Shown here in pieces: positions 11,701 to 22,133 of a DNA stretch of 62,000 nucleotides. A model generated the notes under the pieces. That model was not told where the DNA came from. It searched no databases and saw only the letters and a program-made list of their open reading frames with translations. The position numbers were made by a program, and so were the translations under genes. The DNA comes from Cryptomeria japonica (Eukaryota; Streptophyta; Pinopsida; Cupressales; Cupressaceae), in assembly GCF_030272615.1 (NCBI RefSeq), contig NC_081412.1, positions 340,131,370 through 340,193,369 on the forward strand, written 5' to 3'. Position 1 is the stretch's first letter. Every line of letters begins with the position of its first letter.

Positions 11701-12457
11701 TTGTCATATCGAGTCATTTGTGTATTTATGATTTTGAGTCACCTGGATTATTGTGGAGTCTCTTGTGCTGTCATGGAGTCATGTTGTTTTATCGACCATA
11801 TCATGCTTTTGCTTGCTTGAGGGTCCCCAGCTATCTCCTAGCACAGTGGGGTGATTCCATTTTGGGAATTACATGGTCGGGTGGTAGTGTCACTTCCCAT
11901 CAGATGTTCTTGTTCGTATCTTCATGCGAGGATTGGCTTCATAGGTGTTTTTGTAGTTCGTGGCTCATGCATAATCTCATGTTGGAGATTATTGTTATTT
12001 GGAGACCCTTGTGGTCATTGTATCATTGATCTTTTGTAACCTTGTATTTGGTTAAGTTGTATCCTTATATGTATATTGAGAAGCTATGTATTGGAAGAGC
12101 AAAGTAATCCTATGTTTGGGATGTTTTTATCAGTTCCTTTATGATATGTGTAAATGCTTATTGAAGTGGAATTATATTGTATCCTTTCAATCTTTCAATG
12201 GTGTATCTATTATTGCTTATGGCTTCTTGTGATCATTTAGTTAATGATGAATATTTGGATCGATGGTAATTGTGGAATTTATCTTTTGGAGTTAATTCTT
12301 CATTGGTAATCCTTAAGGAATTATGGTGTAAGTCTTCCGCTTGTGTTATCGTGCATGTTGTGTAAATGCACTTATGATGTTTATACTTAAAAAGTAAAAT
12401 AAAACTGTTTCACCCTTGTTGTAGGTTTTCCTTCGGGGTTCCTGGTGGGGCATTACA
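8764..12457 (+). repeat. 5' LTR of the chromodomain-type element
   Basis: 3694 bp, matching 29874-33584 along its whole length, starting TG and ending CA. It contains a cluster of CTACCG/CGGTAG motifs at about 10470-10660 and no long ORF. Short ORFs inside it recur in the 3' LTR only because the LTRs are copies. U3, R and U5 boundaries could not be set by eye. Confidence 0.92.
10470..10660. repeat. Cluster of palindromic CTACCG/CGGTAG motifs in 5' LTR
   Basis: A GC-richer island in an AT-rich LTR made of alternating CTACCG and CGGTAG words at short spacing, including the perfect palindrome CTACCGATCGGTAG at 10562-10575. RNA from it could fold into several stems, or the sites could bind a dimeric factor. 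The role is unknown. Confidence 0.7.
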
Positions 12458-12459
12458 TT

Positions 12460-12475
12460 TGGTATCAGAGCCAAG
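12460..12475 (+). promoter_or_regulatory. Primer binding site, initiator Met tRNA type
   Basis: TGGTATCAGAGCCAAG begins two bases after the 5' LTR ends. TGGTATCAGAGC is the standard complement of the 3' end of plant initiator Met tRNA, which primes minus-strand synthesis in chromoviruses and many copia elements. Confidence 0.9.
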
Positions 12476-12609
12476 TTTCAACACTGGGTACTCTGGGTTT
12501 GTAGTGAGCCCATTTGCCTTGACCTTTTGTGTAGGTCTTGTGGTGTGACTTCCTTGTTCCTTTCCTTGCCTATGATCTGAACCTTTTCTTCCTTGTATAG
12601 TGTTAGGTC

Positions 12610-12895
12610 ATGGCTAGGAAAGCCAAGGGAGGTGGCCATGTTGGTGGCCGCACCAGGGGCAGAGGAAGAGGACAAGGTCGAGGTTCCGACCGCCTTAGTC
12701 CTTCGCCACCGCTCACTCATGCGAGTGTGGATAGAGATCAGTCAGTTCATCAGGAGGAACCGCATTCAGGAGAGAAGGTTCCTGAATGGGAAGAGTTGCG
12801 ATAGATGTTTCAGGAGGTGCTAGCTAGATTAGGCCCTAGGCCCGAGGTTGATCAACCTATCCATGGCCGAGTAGAGGAGCCGCTTCAATAGGTTC

Positions 12896-12942
<47 letters not shown>

Positions 12943-13888
12943 TAGAAGGAGAGAGATCCCAGTGGACAAGGATCTAGCTATCATGGGGCACATCAGGGAC
13001 TTGACGAGGTCCAATCCTCTTTTCTTTGACGGTAAAGGTACCGGTCTCTAGGCTGAGACTTGGCTTATCAGTTTAGATCGATGTTTTTCCATGTATCCAT
13101 ATGGTAGCAACACCAAGGTGAGATGCATGATCATGCATCTCGAGAGCTTTGCATCTATCTGGTGGAGGTTAGAGGAGGAGAGGATCGATGTGAACATTAA
13201 CACCGCACCTTCCGAGATCTTCTTGGAGAGATTCAGGGTACGATTTCTCTCACCCCAGTGGAGGCAGTAGTGAGCAGACGAGTTCTATGCTCTGCGCTAG
13301 TATAGGTTGTCAGTGGATCAATCTGAGCACAGGTTCTATGAGCTCAAACAGTATGCCGAGATTGACAATGATGAGGCTATGCTTGATCAACACTTCTTGA
13401 GGGGTCTTAATGACCGCATCAATGGAGGAGTGAGAGTTTTTGAGCCTGCTTCAGTAGAGGTAGCCATGGCGAAAGCCAGGCTGGTGGAGCAGAACCTTAG
13501 TCGTGCTCATGGCGGCTAGTCTGGAGTTCAGATTGGGAGTGATCCTTTCAGTGGGTCTAAAGGGAGAGGGAATCAGTCCCAGACTGCTGCACCTCTTAGG
13601 GGTCCTCAGGCACCCGCTAAGGGTGGTCAGCAGTAGCAACAACCTCCGAGACTGAAGCAGTCTCAGGGCCAGCAGGGTGGCAACTCTCAGGTTCGGAAGG
13701 GCAGGTTCTGGAAGAAGGGTAGGGAGACCTTTCCAGGGTAGTCTTCTCAGGGAGAATCTTAGGCCCCTAGCGGGGAGAGCTTTTAGCAGTCCAGTGGGCC
13801 ATCTGGAAGTAGAGGACCTGGTAGTGGAGCTTGCTTCACCTGTGGTCAGTTTGGCCACAAGGCCGCTTAATGCCTTGAGCATCCTCAC
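12610..13888 (+). pseudogene. gag of the chromodomain-type element
   Basis: The likely start is ATG at 12610 (MARKAKGGG), followed by an RG-rich basic stretch (RTRGRGRGQGRG). A (GA)n run at 12897-12938 interrupts the frame: coding before it is in frame 1 and after it in frame 2, shared with pol. The 13010-13520 part is the capsid-like domain (for example 'YRLSVDQSEHRFYELKQYAE'). The zinc knuckle at 13832-13873 reads C-FT-C-GQFG-H-KAA-stop-C, the CX2CX4HX4C pattern with a TAA inside. Many other in-frame stops (mostly TAG) leave it non-functional. The protein would assemble the element's particle and bind its RNA. Confidence 0.82.
12897..12938. repeat. (GA)n microsatellite inside gag
   Basis: About 21 AG/GA units, read in gag as alternating Arg-Glu. 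The coding frame differs on its two sides, so length change here probably caused the frameshift. Confidence 0.9.
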
Positions 13889-13891
13889 CAG

Positions 13892-15961
13892 ATGGGTATC
13901 CAGAGGCCAGCCACATTAGAGTCGATAGTGGGGGATGCAGGTAGATCCCATAGAGTATTTGTAGTGGTGGGTGACCGCCAGGCTGAGCATCGAAGTACCG
14001 TGATTGAGACTATAGGTGTGTTGTGTGGTATTCCTATCTCTATACTTTTTTATTCTGGTGCTTTAGATTATTTTATTTCTTCATCCATTGTAGAGCGATG
14101 TGGGCTCATTTCTGCTAAGCAAGCAGATAGGTGGCAAGTAGAGTTGGCTACCGGTGTGCGAGTGTTGGTAGATGCCTACGTTCCTAGTTGTGAGTTGGAC
14201 CTAGGACCCCTTGTCACTTTAGTTGACCTTCGAGTCATTCCTTTGGGGTCCTATGGAGTTGTGTTGAGGATGGATTGGTTATCATCTCACAGCGCTTGTG
14301 TAGACTATTGTCTAAAGACAATAGAGTGTTTAGATGACCATTGCAGGAGAGTGGGGATCGTTGGAGTTCAGCGATCGATATCCTTACGTATGATTTACGC
14401 TATGCAACTTAGGTGGTGCATGCGTCAAGGGTGTCAGCTATTTGTAGTTGCTCTTGAGGATGTGGATGAGGAAGAGAGTCGAGAAATCGCTCTTGATGGT
14501 CACCCTATTCTTCGTGAGTATGTTGACGTGTTTCCTTTGGATATTCCCGGTATGCCTCCGAAGCGAGACATAGATTTTTGCATTGACTTGGTTCCTAGTG
14601 CGGAACCTATTTCAAGAGCACCATATCAGATGACTACTCAAGAGTTGAGTGAGTTGAAGTTGCAGGTTGAGGAGCTGTTGGCCAAGGGGTTCATTCGTCT
14701 TAGTGTTTCTCCTTGGGGTGCGTCGGTTATCTTCATTAAGAAGAGGGATGGTTCTCTTCAGTTGTGCATTGATTATTGACAGCTGAATAAGGTAACCATC
14801 CAGAATCGATATCCATTACCTCAGATTGACGATATTTTTGATCAGGTAAAGGGAGCCAAGGTGTTCTCTAAGATAGATCTGAAATCTGGGTATCATCAGT
14901 TGCGCATTCATGATGCAGACATTCATAGGATGACGTTTCATACTCGTTATGGTCACTATGAGTTCACAGTGGTGCCATTTGGGTTGACGAGTGCGCCTTC
15001 AGTATGCATGAGTCTTATGAATGGGGTTTTTTGCACCTACCTTGACCACTTTGTCCTTGTGTTCTTGGATTACATATTGATTTATTCTAGATCTATAGAA
15101 GAGCAGGACGGTCACTTCCGTCAGGTATTGCAGTGCTTGAGGGAGAATCAACTTTTTGCGAATTTGGTGAAGTGTGATTTCTTCCAGTTAGAGGTGGTCT
15201 ATCTTGGTCATATAGTTTCGGGAGAAGGTGTATCCATGGATCCTTCTAAGATCCAAGCCATTGTTGATTGGCCAGTGCCGACCAATATTTCTGAAGTTTG
15301 AAGTTTCATGGGTTTGGCCGGATATTACTGTCGCTTTGTGCAGAGCTTTTCTCGGATAGGCCACCCGATTAATTCTCTTTAGAGGAAAGGGAAGAAGTTC
15401 GTTTGGTCAGAGCAGTGCGAATTGGCTTTTCGTACCTTGAAGGAACTCCTTTTTAGTGCTCTGATTTTGGCAGTTTTAGACCCATCCAGAGATTTCATGT
15501 TATGCACAGATGCCTCTTTAGAAGGTATAGGTGCAATGCTTATGTAGGATGGATGTGTGGTTGCCTATGAGTCTCACAAACTCAAGGATCATGAGTTGAA
15601 CTATCCAGTTCATGAATTGGAGTTGGCTGCTGTAGTGCATGTGTTGGTTAGATGGAGACATTTCCTGTTGGGGCGTCAGTTTGAGCTGCATAGTGATCAC
15701 TACATATTACAGTATATTTTCACGCAACCGAACTTGAATGCTCGATAATGAAGATGGATGGAATTCATCTGCGAGTATGATTTTGAGGTTCGTTATATTT
15801 AGGGGAAAGAGAATGTAGTGGTAGATGCTTTGAGCTGTAGGCGGCATGAGGTTGCAACATTGTCCCTTGGTTTGGACTCGAGTGAGAGAAATCTTGGAGT
15901 TCTTCCTCAGGACACCTGGTATCAGGATGTTAAAGTAGTGGCGGAGCCTAGAAGACCATTG
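13892..15961 (+). pseudogene. pol (protease-RT-RNase H) of the chromodomain-type element
   Basis: All in frame 2, continuous with gag. The protease loop at about 14040 reads 'LFYSGALDYFIS', with Tyr (codon 14051-14053) in place of the catalytic Asp. RT follows from about 14490, with 'SPWGASVIFIKKRDGS', '[14 protein letters not shown]' and the active site '[10 protein letters not shown]', where the second Asp of the DD pair is Tyr (codon 15071-15073). RNase H follows ('LCTDASLEGIGAML', 'ELNYPVHELELAAVVHVL', 'LHSDHYILQY'). Stops occur at about 14777, 15299, 15380, 15546, 15746 and 15799. The segment ends at the inner element's CATTG duplication, and the frame resumes at 28485. The protein would process Gag-Pol and copy RNA to DNA; this copy is inactive. 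Confidence 0.88.
15957..15961 (+). repeat. Target site duplication CATTG (left)
   Basis: CATTG directly precedes the inner element's 5' LTR and is repeated exactly at 28483-28487 after its 3' LTR. This matches the 5-bp duplication expected of LTR retrotransposon integration and fixes both ends of the insertion. Confidence 0.93.
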
Positions 15962-16113
15962 TGTTACTGTGTCATATTTCCCTTCGTAATGGGGACAAAT
16001 TCCTTTTTAAAATTCCTTTCGAAGTCCTAATCTTTCTTGTAATACCTCGGTTCAAGCCCTTAGTCCGTTTGTAAATCGTCTTTCAATAAAAAATGCCAAG
16101 TTTTAGTAATACG

Positions 16114-16429
16114 TTGAACTTTGTGAACACTTTGAACCATCTTGAACCGGGTTCAATAGGTTCATTTAGGTTCCACAGGTTCGTAGGTGTTTAAGGGATT
16201 TTTCATACTAACATTTTCTTTAAGTGTTTTGCAGCAGCTCTTTAAGGGTTTTTGTTCGGTGATGTTTTATGTCATTTCTCTCCTGGCGTTGAACTCATTG
16301 AACCAAGTTCAAAAGGTTCAAATGTGTTCAACATGTTCAACATAGCACAAATGGTCAGCAACTTGGCATAATTAATATTCTTAGCAAATATTTTCCCTGA
16401 GCGCGGCGTACACCTTGAACTACTTGAAC
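16114..16429. promoter_or_regulatory. Phased TTGAAC/GTTCAA cluster in 5' LTR
   Basis: Twelve exact copies of TTGAAC or its complement GTTCAA in about 315 bp: starts at 16114, 16132, 16142, 16151, 16289, 16298, 16307, 16316, 16326, 16335, 16415 and 16424. Many neighbours are 9-11 bp apart, close to one helical turn. Two form the near-palindrome TTGAACCGGGTTCAA at 16142-16156. All twelve persist in the 3' LTR at 25458-25773. A cluster in the 5' part of an LTR, the usual U3 position, suggests transcription factor sites, but this is inference. Confidence 0.6.
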
Positions 16430-16927
16430 TCCAATGAAGTCTGTTCAGGATGTTCATATGTGTTCGAAGTTGGTGGGTCCCATGGGTTAAATGATTTGAT
16501 GGTGCATTGATTGCCAAATATGAGGAAGGTGAACCATGTCTTAAGTGACGTCAATCCTTGGCTTTTCAAAGTAAGTAATCATTTCGGGAACTGGTGGTTA
16601 CTTCAAAAATGCCGCCATGCATTTATTGCATGCGTGTGATGTCCAATCCTCAAATTTAACACACTCAAACTGACAATTGGAATTATTGCACTTAATAGTT
16701 CCATATCATTGCCCTCGCTATAAGGTATGAAGGATTAATTCTCTTAAAATTTGTTCCTTGCTGCTGCGGTGTTATTTTTCCTGGATAGAAGTATTAATCA
16801 CTGGTAGTCGTCTGGTTGCTCAATTGTCAAGGTGAGTCCCTTTCTCGTTCTCTCCAGTAATTTTTGCCTATATTTCTTCTCTCGTAGTAGGGTTGCTGCA
16901 ACAAAATAAGGCTTATCATTTTGCATT

Positions 16928-18397
16928 ATGAAGTCCACACTGCACTTGTCCGGGAATGTTTTTAGCCTTGCATGTACATAGCCCATAGTTAGCAATACCG
17001 ACCTTAAAGGGGAAAATCTTGAAGTTCTAAAAGAAAGGGTATTCAAGGGAATTGATGGTTCTTTTGGTGTGGAGATTTTGAGTAGCGGTCTCATAGAGGC
17101 AACAACTTTTCCCCCATCTATCACGTGCCCAGAATTGGTTAGGGAATGTATCGCTAGGTATGATCGAGTCTCTGAGACCATTAGAAGAGATGATGGTGAA
17201 ACCCTTCTTGCTATAAACCGTGAAGTAATTTCCTCTATCTTCAAGATACCTGATTACCAGTTCTCCAATTTTTCCCCTGCTCAGTCAATCACTGAGTTCA
17301 ACGTGGACAAAACCGGACACCGAGATAATGTAGCAAAATACTAGCTGAAGGTTCCTCAAAGGGGTGGTTCCAGGTTGCCCAAGAATCCCAATAAGAATCA
17401 CATGCTGCCTCACATTCACAATGTCATGCTTTTTTTGCACCGAGTCAGAGGCTCTGCGGAAGCCTACAGTTTTGACGACTAGATTTATTGCTATGTGCAG
17501 GTAGTGCTAGAGGGGAAGCAATACCTTGATTGAGTAGAATTGATTGCCGATTCAATGAGGGAGCAATTGAGTATGGCTAAACAATTTAAGTAGAATTTCT
17601 TCATGTCATCGTATCTTGTATACTGTTTGGCGTGTGTTAAGGATTTAGTTGGAATACCAAGACAACTCATTGAGGAGGATGTTCTCGTGTATGATTTCTA
17701 CCCCATGCTACAAAAGGATAGTGCCTTGCAGGATTTTAGAAGGGTACACAATGCTTTTCTGGGCGACTTGTGTTATGAATTGAAAAGTATGAAAACCAAA
17801 AGAATCTCTGAGGATGCGCAGACATTGATAAGGAGGTTTGGTAGTTTGTTTATCCAGTTTCCTCATTTCTGCTATATAAGAATAGGTGGCTTTGAAGAGG
17901 AACCCTTCAAACTCCCTCATTATTGTTCAGATTGTTTTGTTTTAGCGGAGATATGTAGGCAACTGACCTCGGTGGTTAAAAAGGCGCAACCCAGGGATAA
18001 ATGGGTGGGTCATTTTCCCATCCAATTAGGTGTGTTGTCCTGCAGTTCAATGTCGGACACCTTGAGCATTGGAGCAGATCTTAAGAACTTCAACTTTCCC
18101 TTGTATCCCGAAAGAAAAGGTTTCGATAATAAGGGTTTTTCTCGAAGTCTTGGTCTAATGCCATATCTCCCAATGCCACAGTTAGAGGACTTCTGGGAAG
18201 ATTGTACTGATGAACTCGAGGTGTTCAAAAGGGGAAACATGAGGATGGAATTAGAACAAGTTATTTCACTTCAGGTAAAGCTGGACATTAAAGGGCTTGA
18301 AGAGGACTATCTAGAACTGTTTGAACCCGGATACTTAGCCCGTGTAGAAATTGAGATGCCTTCAATTAACTGGGACGAGGAAGAGGAAGATAGATAG
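16928..18397 (+). pseudogene. Long reading frame inside the 5' LTR, function unknown
   Basis: One frame of 490 codons from ATG 16928 to TAG 18395-18397, collinear without indels with 26272-27741 in the 3' LTR. Stops at 16979, 17342, 17480, 17531 and 17591 interrupt this copy; the last 264 codons (from Met 17603) are fully open. Those at 17342 and 17480 are shared with the 3' copy, so they predate insertion. The sequence is protein-like, with segments such as 'ETLLAINREVISSIFKIPDY', 'SSYLVYCLACVKDLVGI' and an acidic C-terminus (WDEEEEDR). I do not recognise the family; the first half faintly recalls the plant-mobile-domain type of transposon-associated protein, which is only a guess. It is not gag, protease, RT or integrase. 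Confidence 0.6.
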
Positions 18398-18544
18398 AAT
18401 AGGGGTTAGATTATGTAAAGAATTTTTAGTTAATTTTTGGTTTTATATTCCTCGGTTTTGTAAAAATCCTGTGGGAAGGAAGGATCAGATTTTGAAATCT
18501 GGAATTGGAAAGGATTTATAGATGTATTGTCGTGCCTTTTTCGC

Positions 18545-18548
<4 letters not shown>

Positions 18549-18638
<90 letters not shown>
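18549..18638. repeat. (TA)n microsatellite in 5' LTR
   Basis: About 45 TA units. The same position in the 3' LTR (27892-27922) has about 15, so the tract changed length after insertion. Confidence 0.95.
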
Positions 18639-18640
<2 letters not shown>

Positions 18641-19206
18641 ATCATACTATTTTTGGGAGAAGGAAAATCTGTGGGTTTTGAATCTATGTAGACACATATC
18701 TTTGCATATGTTTATCTAATCAAACAACAGTAATGACCTTTCTACTGCAAAAAATTATTATTTTTCTGGGACTCCTTCCTATGAGTGTATGTTTTTAGGG
18801 AATGATTTGTGCTTGAGAATAGATTTGGTTTCTCTTATCTGTTCTTTTCTTTTCTAAATTGTTGGAATGGTGTTCTAAACTTTGTTTCAGTTAATTCCAT
18901 CTCTCGTATTGAAAAGGTTGGAAAGATAATTTTTCTCTGAAATACGTGTGAAATATTGGCCTCTCATCCAAGAATGAAGTAGGCAGCCTTACATGCTTTC
19001 AGGTTAAAAGCGTACCAATCAAAAATTAATTAGATTATTCCCCGAATAACTAAGATAGGGAGCTGTACCTATGGAAAATTCAGAGGGAAGTGGTTTATAT
19101 AACACTTACCCAGTTGTTTAGTTGAACACTTGTCTTTAAAAGAAGGCGGCAAAGTTTGAAATTGATCATATTTAAGAAAGGCAAAATCCGTTCACTAATA
19201 GATTTT

Positions 19207-19224
19207 TGGCGACTCTGCTGGGGA
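19207..19224 (+). promoter_or_regulatory. Primer binding site, tRNA-Arg type
   Basis: TGGCGACTCTGCTGGGGA lies six bases after the 5' LTR. This 18-mer is the primer site known from Ogre and related Tat elements, complementary to a tRNA-Arg 3' end. It supports both the element's orientation and the LTR boundary. Confidence 0.85.
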
Positions 19225-19353
19225 TCCAACAAAACAAGTAGAACATTCAATAGACCAGCATGCAATGAGCATGTAAGAGTTGAACTCGAACTCGAAATCA
19301 ATAATAACCACAGGTTTGCTTTGTTTGAGACATATTCCTAAAGTACATGAATA

Positions 19354-20560
19354 TTGCTGGGCTGGAAAGCATTGTTTAAAGATCTGAGAACCCTAGAAGT
19401 AACAACACTAGATTCTCGTCCTTATACTAGATCACAGAGGAGAGAGGGAATAACTGATAATTATTTTGAAGAATTGAAAGGGTTATCATTTGCCACAGAT
19501 TTCACTCCCAAAAGAAACGCTAAAAGTAGACCTTCCTCTCCTGTCAGAACTACTCCTATACCTTCTTCTTCAAACCCTTGGCAAGCACTAATGCTTACTG
19601 GAGTTCAAGCCCCTCCTCTAGTAACCATTTATCCAATGTTCATTATGGCCCAACCATGGGGTGCTGCTGTCGGACCTCTTGCCCTCGGAGCTCATAATCC
19701 ACTTCCAAAAGGGGCGAGGGATGTCCTACCTAAGTATAATGGAGATGGAAAAGTCTCAATTGAAGAGCACTTGAATTCCTTCAATGTAGCCACTAGGATA
19801 CTGGCAGTACAATATGAAGATGTGGCCGTTAGGCTTTTTGCCCAAACTCTTACTGAGGGGGCAGCAGATTGGTTCAGCCATCTGCAAGCGGGATCCATAA
19901 CCGACTGGCAAATAATGAAAACCACTTTTGAGAAAAGGTTCAAGAGCGCTGATGATGAACACTCTTTACTGGCTCAACTCACACAAATGAAAAAAGAAAT
20001 TCATGAGCCAATGAGGGACTATGTAGTATAATAAGATTATCCATAAAATCCCTCTGGCCAAAAGACCAACCACTGATAATCAACAATGTTTCTTCATAAA
20101 CTCCATGCCTCCTGATGTAGGTTTCCACCTTAGAAGAAATAGGCCGACTGATCTTGAGACTGCGCAAAATGAAGCTATACAACTTGAAGATGACCTAATA
20201 ACAGTCGGGAAATGGAGAAAAGATGTACAAACTCCTCAAGGTCAACCCCAGACATCCACCTCTTCCACTGACCTAGTTTTTCAATGGCTCGTCAATGATA
20301 TGATTGCTTTGAAGAGGCAGATACCAAAGCCCAAAAATTCCTATCCGCAGCCTTATCAAGATATAAGCAGAAAAACTCCAAATCAGTACTATGGGCGATT
20401 GTTGCAATTGCCTGCTGCTCCACAAAGATTACGAATAGAGGCTCCCCCTAACAAGGGTGCTATGTGTTCATTTCATCTTACCACAGACCATGACGACGGT
20501 TCTTGTCTTGATATGATAAGACATGTTCAAATGCAAAACACAAAGGATGAATTAGGTGAG
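19354..20560 (+). pseudogene. gag of the nested Tat-like element
   Basis: Coding starts around ATG 19354. The capsid-like domain spans about 19680-20030 (for example 'YNGDGKVSIEEHLNSFNVA', 'GAADWFSHLQAGSITDWQ'). A frameshift near 20030 moves coding from frame 1 to frame 2, where it continues ('RPTTDNQQ' before Met 20105). At 20465-20506 is a nucleocapsid-like motif C-SF-H-LTTD-H-DDGS-C, a CX2HX4HX4C variant of the CCHC knuckle. The protein would build the particle and bind genomic RNA. Confidence 0.82.
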
Positions 20561-21580
20561 TTCACTGAAGCAGAGAAAATTCAAGAGGTACCTGGCGACT
20601 CTGGATCTTTCTACCTCGAATATGAGTTGGATTCGGAAAGAGGTAGTAATATTTTGGCAACCCTTGAAGATCCTGCGCGTGCAATCCTTACAAGGAATCA
20701 ACGAACTTCCCAATCTTCCCCTTTTGTGAACCCTTTTGGAGGTAATTTCAAAGGTAAAGATCTCCCAAATAGTAGCTTTCCCTCTCATTCAAAGACTCCT
20801 AAAGTTAGGATTTTGCAAAGGAATCATGAAGATAAAAATAGCTCTTCTTCTTCCTCCTCCTTTGACATCATTGAATTTTGTAAAGCTTCTACTGTTCAAC
20901 TTTCCACTACTGAATATTTGAAACTAAACCTGAAAGAACTAGATAAGTTGGTCAAGTATGTAAAAGGAGACTCTTCTTCGGAGTCCTCAGTGCATGGATG
21001 TGTGGAGAATAGTGATTTGTTTGCCGCTGAAAAATCTTCATTTGTTCCGTGCCCATCCGCTGATTTGATTAATCCCTGTGCTTTCCATAATGCTGAAGAT
21101 AGGATTGATGTTGAGTTTCTGAAACCTGAGCCTTTCTACATATCCCTCCTCCTGAATGGCCAAAAGCTTAGCAATTGCATAATAGATTTAGGGGCATCAA
21201 ACAACATAATGCCTTCATCCATTGCTAGGTGTTTAGGTTTAACTCTCACAAAAACATTTGGGGAGATGCTATTCAATGGATGGGAAACAAGTTCCTCTTA
21301 TTGGACAGGTAAAGGACGTCTAGGCAGTGCTAGCAACATGCCCTGATAAAAGAGTAAAATTGACTATCTTGGTTGCTGATATTCCTGCAAGTTACGGGAT
21401 GCTCTTGAGTAGAACTTTTTGTAAGGACCTTGGAGGTGAAATCAAGATGGACTGGTCTGAAGCTATTATCCCCCTTGGAAAACAGAAAATTAAGCTTGAA
21501 CCCGAGCCAAAAAATAAGTACACTGTCTTTCCTTCTGATAACCCTAAAGCCCAAATTTTGTTTCAAGAATGTGAGTTTGG
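20561..21580 (+). pseudogene. Aspartic protease region of the nested element
   Basis: After a Ser-rich linker the protease loop reads 'CIIDLGASNNIMPSSIARCL' (Asp codon 21185-21187). The D-L-G replaces D-S/T-G, a change that would impair the enzyme. A frameshift near 21330 moves the C-terminal half ('ADIPASYGMLLSRTFCKDLG') to frame 3. Known function: cleavage of Gag-Pol. Confidence 0.8.
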
Positions 21581-21639
21581 AAACTATCTCATCCTTGCAC
21601 CTGGTGGAAAAGAACCTAAAGAAACAGTCGACAAACTTG

Positions 21640-22133
21640 GCGGGTTGTGGCAGATGGAATTCGATGGAAGTTGCGCCAACTCTGGCTCTGGAGCAGGAGT
21701 AGTTTTATTGTCGCCTAAGGGTAACATTTTTCCTTTCTCTTTCAAGTTGGATTTTAAGAATACTAATAATACTGCAGAGTATGAGGCATTATTATGAGGA
21801 TTAAATGAGGCTAGATGTAAAGGTATCAAATTGCTCAAAGTTAAAGGTGATGTAGAGTTGATTGTCAGACATGTGAGAAATGTCTATACAGTTAAGAATG
21901 ACAGATTAAGACATTATAGAAATAGGGTTTGGGATGAGATAGAATTCTTTGATGCTTTCTCGATTGAAGCCATACCAAGGGATCAAAATAGTAGGGCAGA
22001 TTTGTTGGCCATTTCAGCTTCTCTTTTGTTACTACATCCAGACTTTAAGGATAATTCATATAAGATTGAAATGATTTATAGGCCTAGTGTCCCTGATAAT
22101 GTAAATCATTGGCAAGTATTTGATGCAGATGAT
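21640..22133 (+). pseudogene. Additional RNase H domain located between protease and RT
   Basis: The domain begins 'WQMEFDGSCANSGSGAGVV' and continues through 'TNNTAEYEALL', an in-frame TGA (21795-21797), 'LLKVKGDVELIVRHVRN' and 'IPRDQNSRADLLA'. These supply the four acidic catalytic positions of RNase HI (D in FDGS, E in AEYEAL, D in GDVEL, D in SRADLL). The form is that of the archaeal-like RNase H (aRNH) known in Tat elements, where as I recall it most often follows the canonical RNase H; here it precedes RT. It would remove RNA from RNA:DNA hybrids. The canonical RNase H downstream lacks its first Asp. Confidence 0.8.

Larger units (their letters stand above)
15962..19200 (+). repeat. 5' LTR of the nested Tat-like element
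   Basis: 3239 bp, matching 25306-28482. It is longer than its partner mainly because the (TA)n tract at 18549-18638 is about 60 bp longer. It contains the TTGAAC/GTTCAA cluster near its start and a long reading frame at 16928-18397. Confidence 0.93.

Noticed and set aside
16798-17244. Antisense ORF of 148 codons in the inner 5' LTR, and its 169-codon counterpart at 26079-26588
   Set aside because: It overlaps the plus-strand reading frame, which is longer and more protein-like; being present in both LTRs only reflects that they are copies.
18430-18645. 71-codon ORF rich in Ile-Tyr
   Set aside because: It is the (TA)n tract of the LTR read in one frame.
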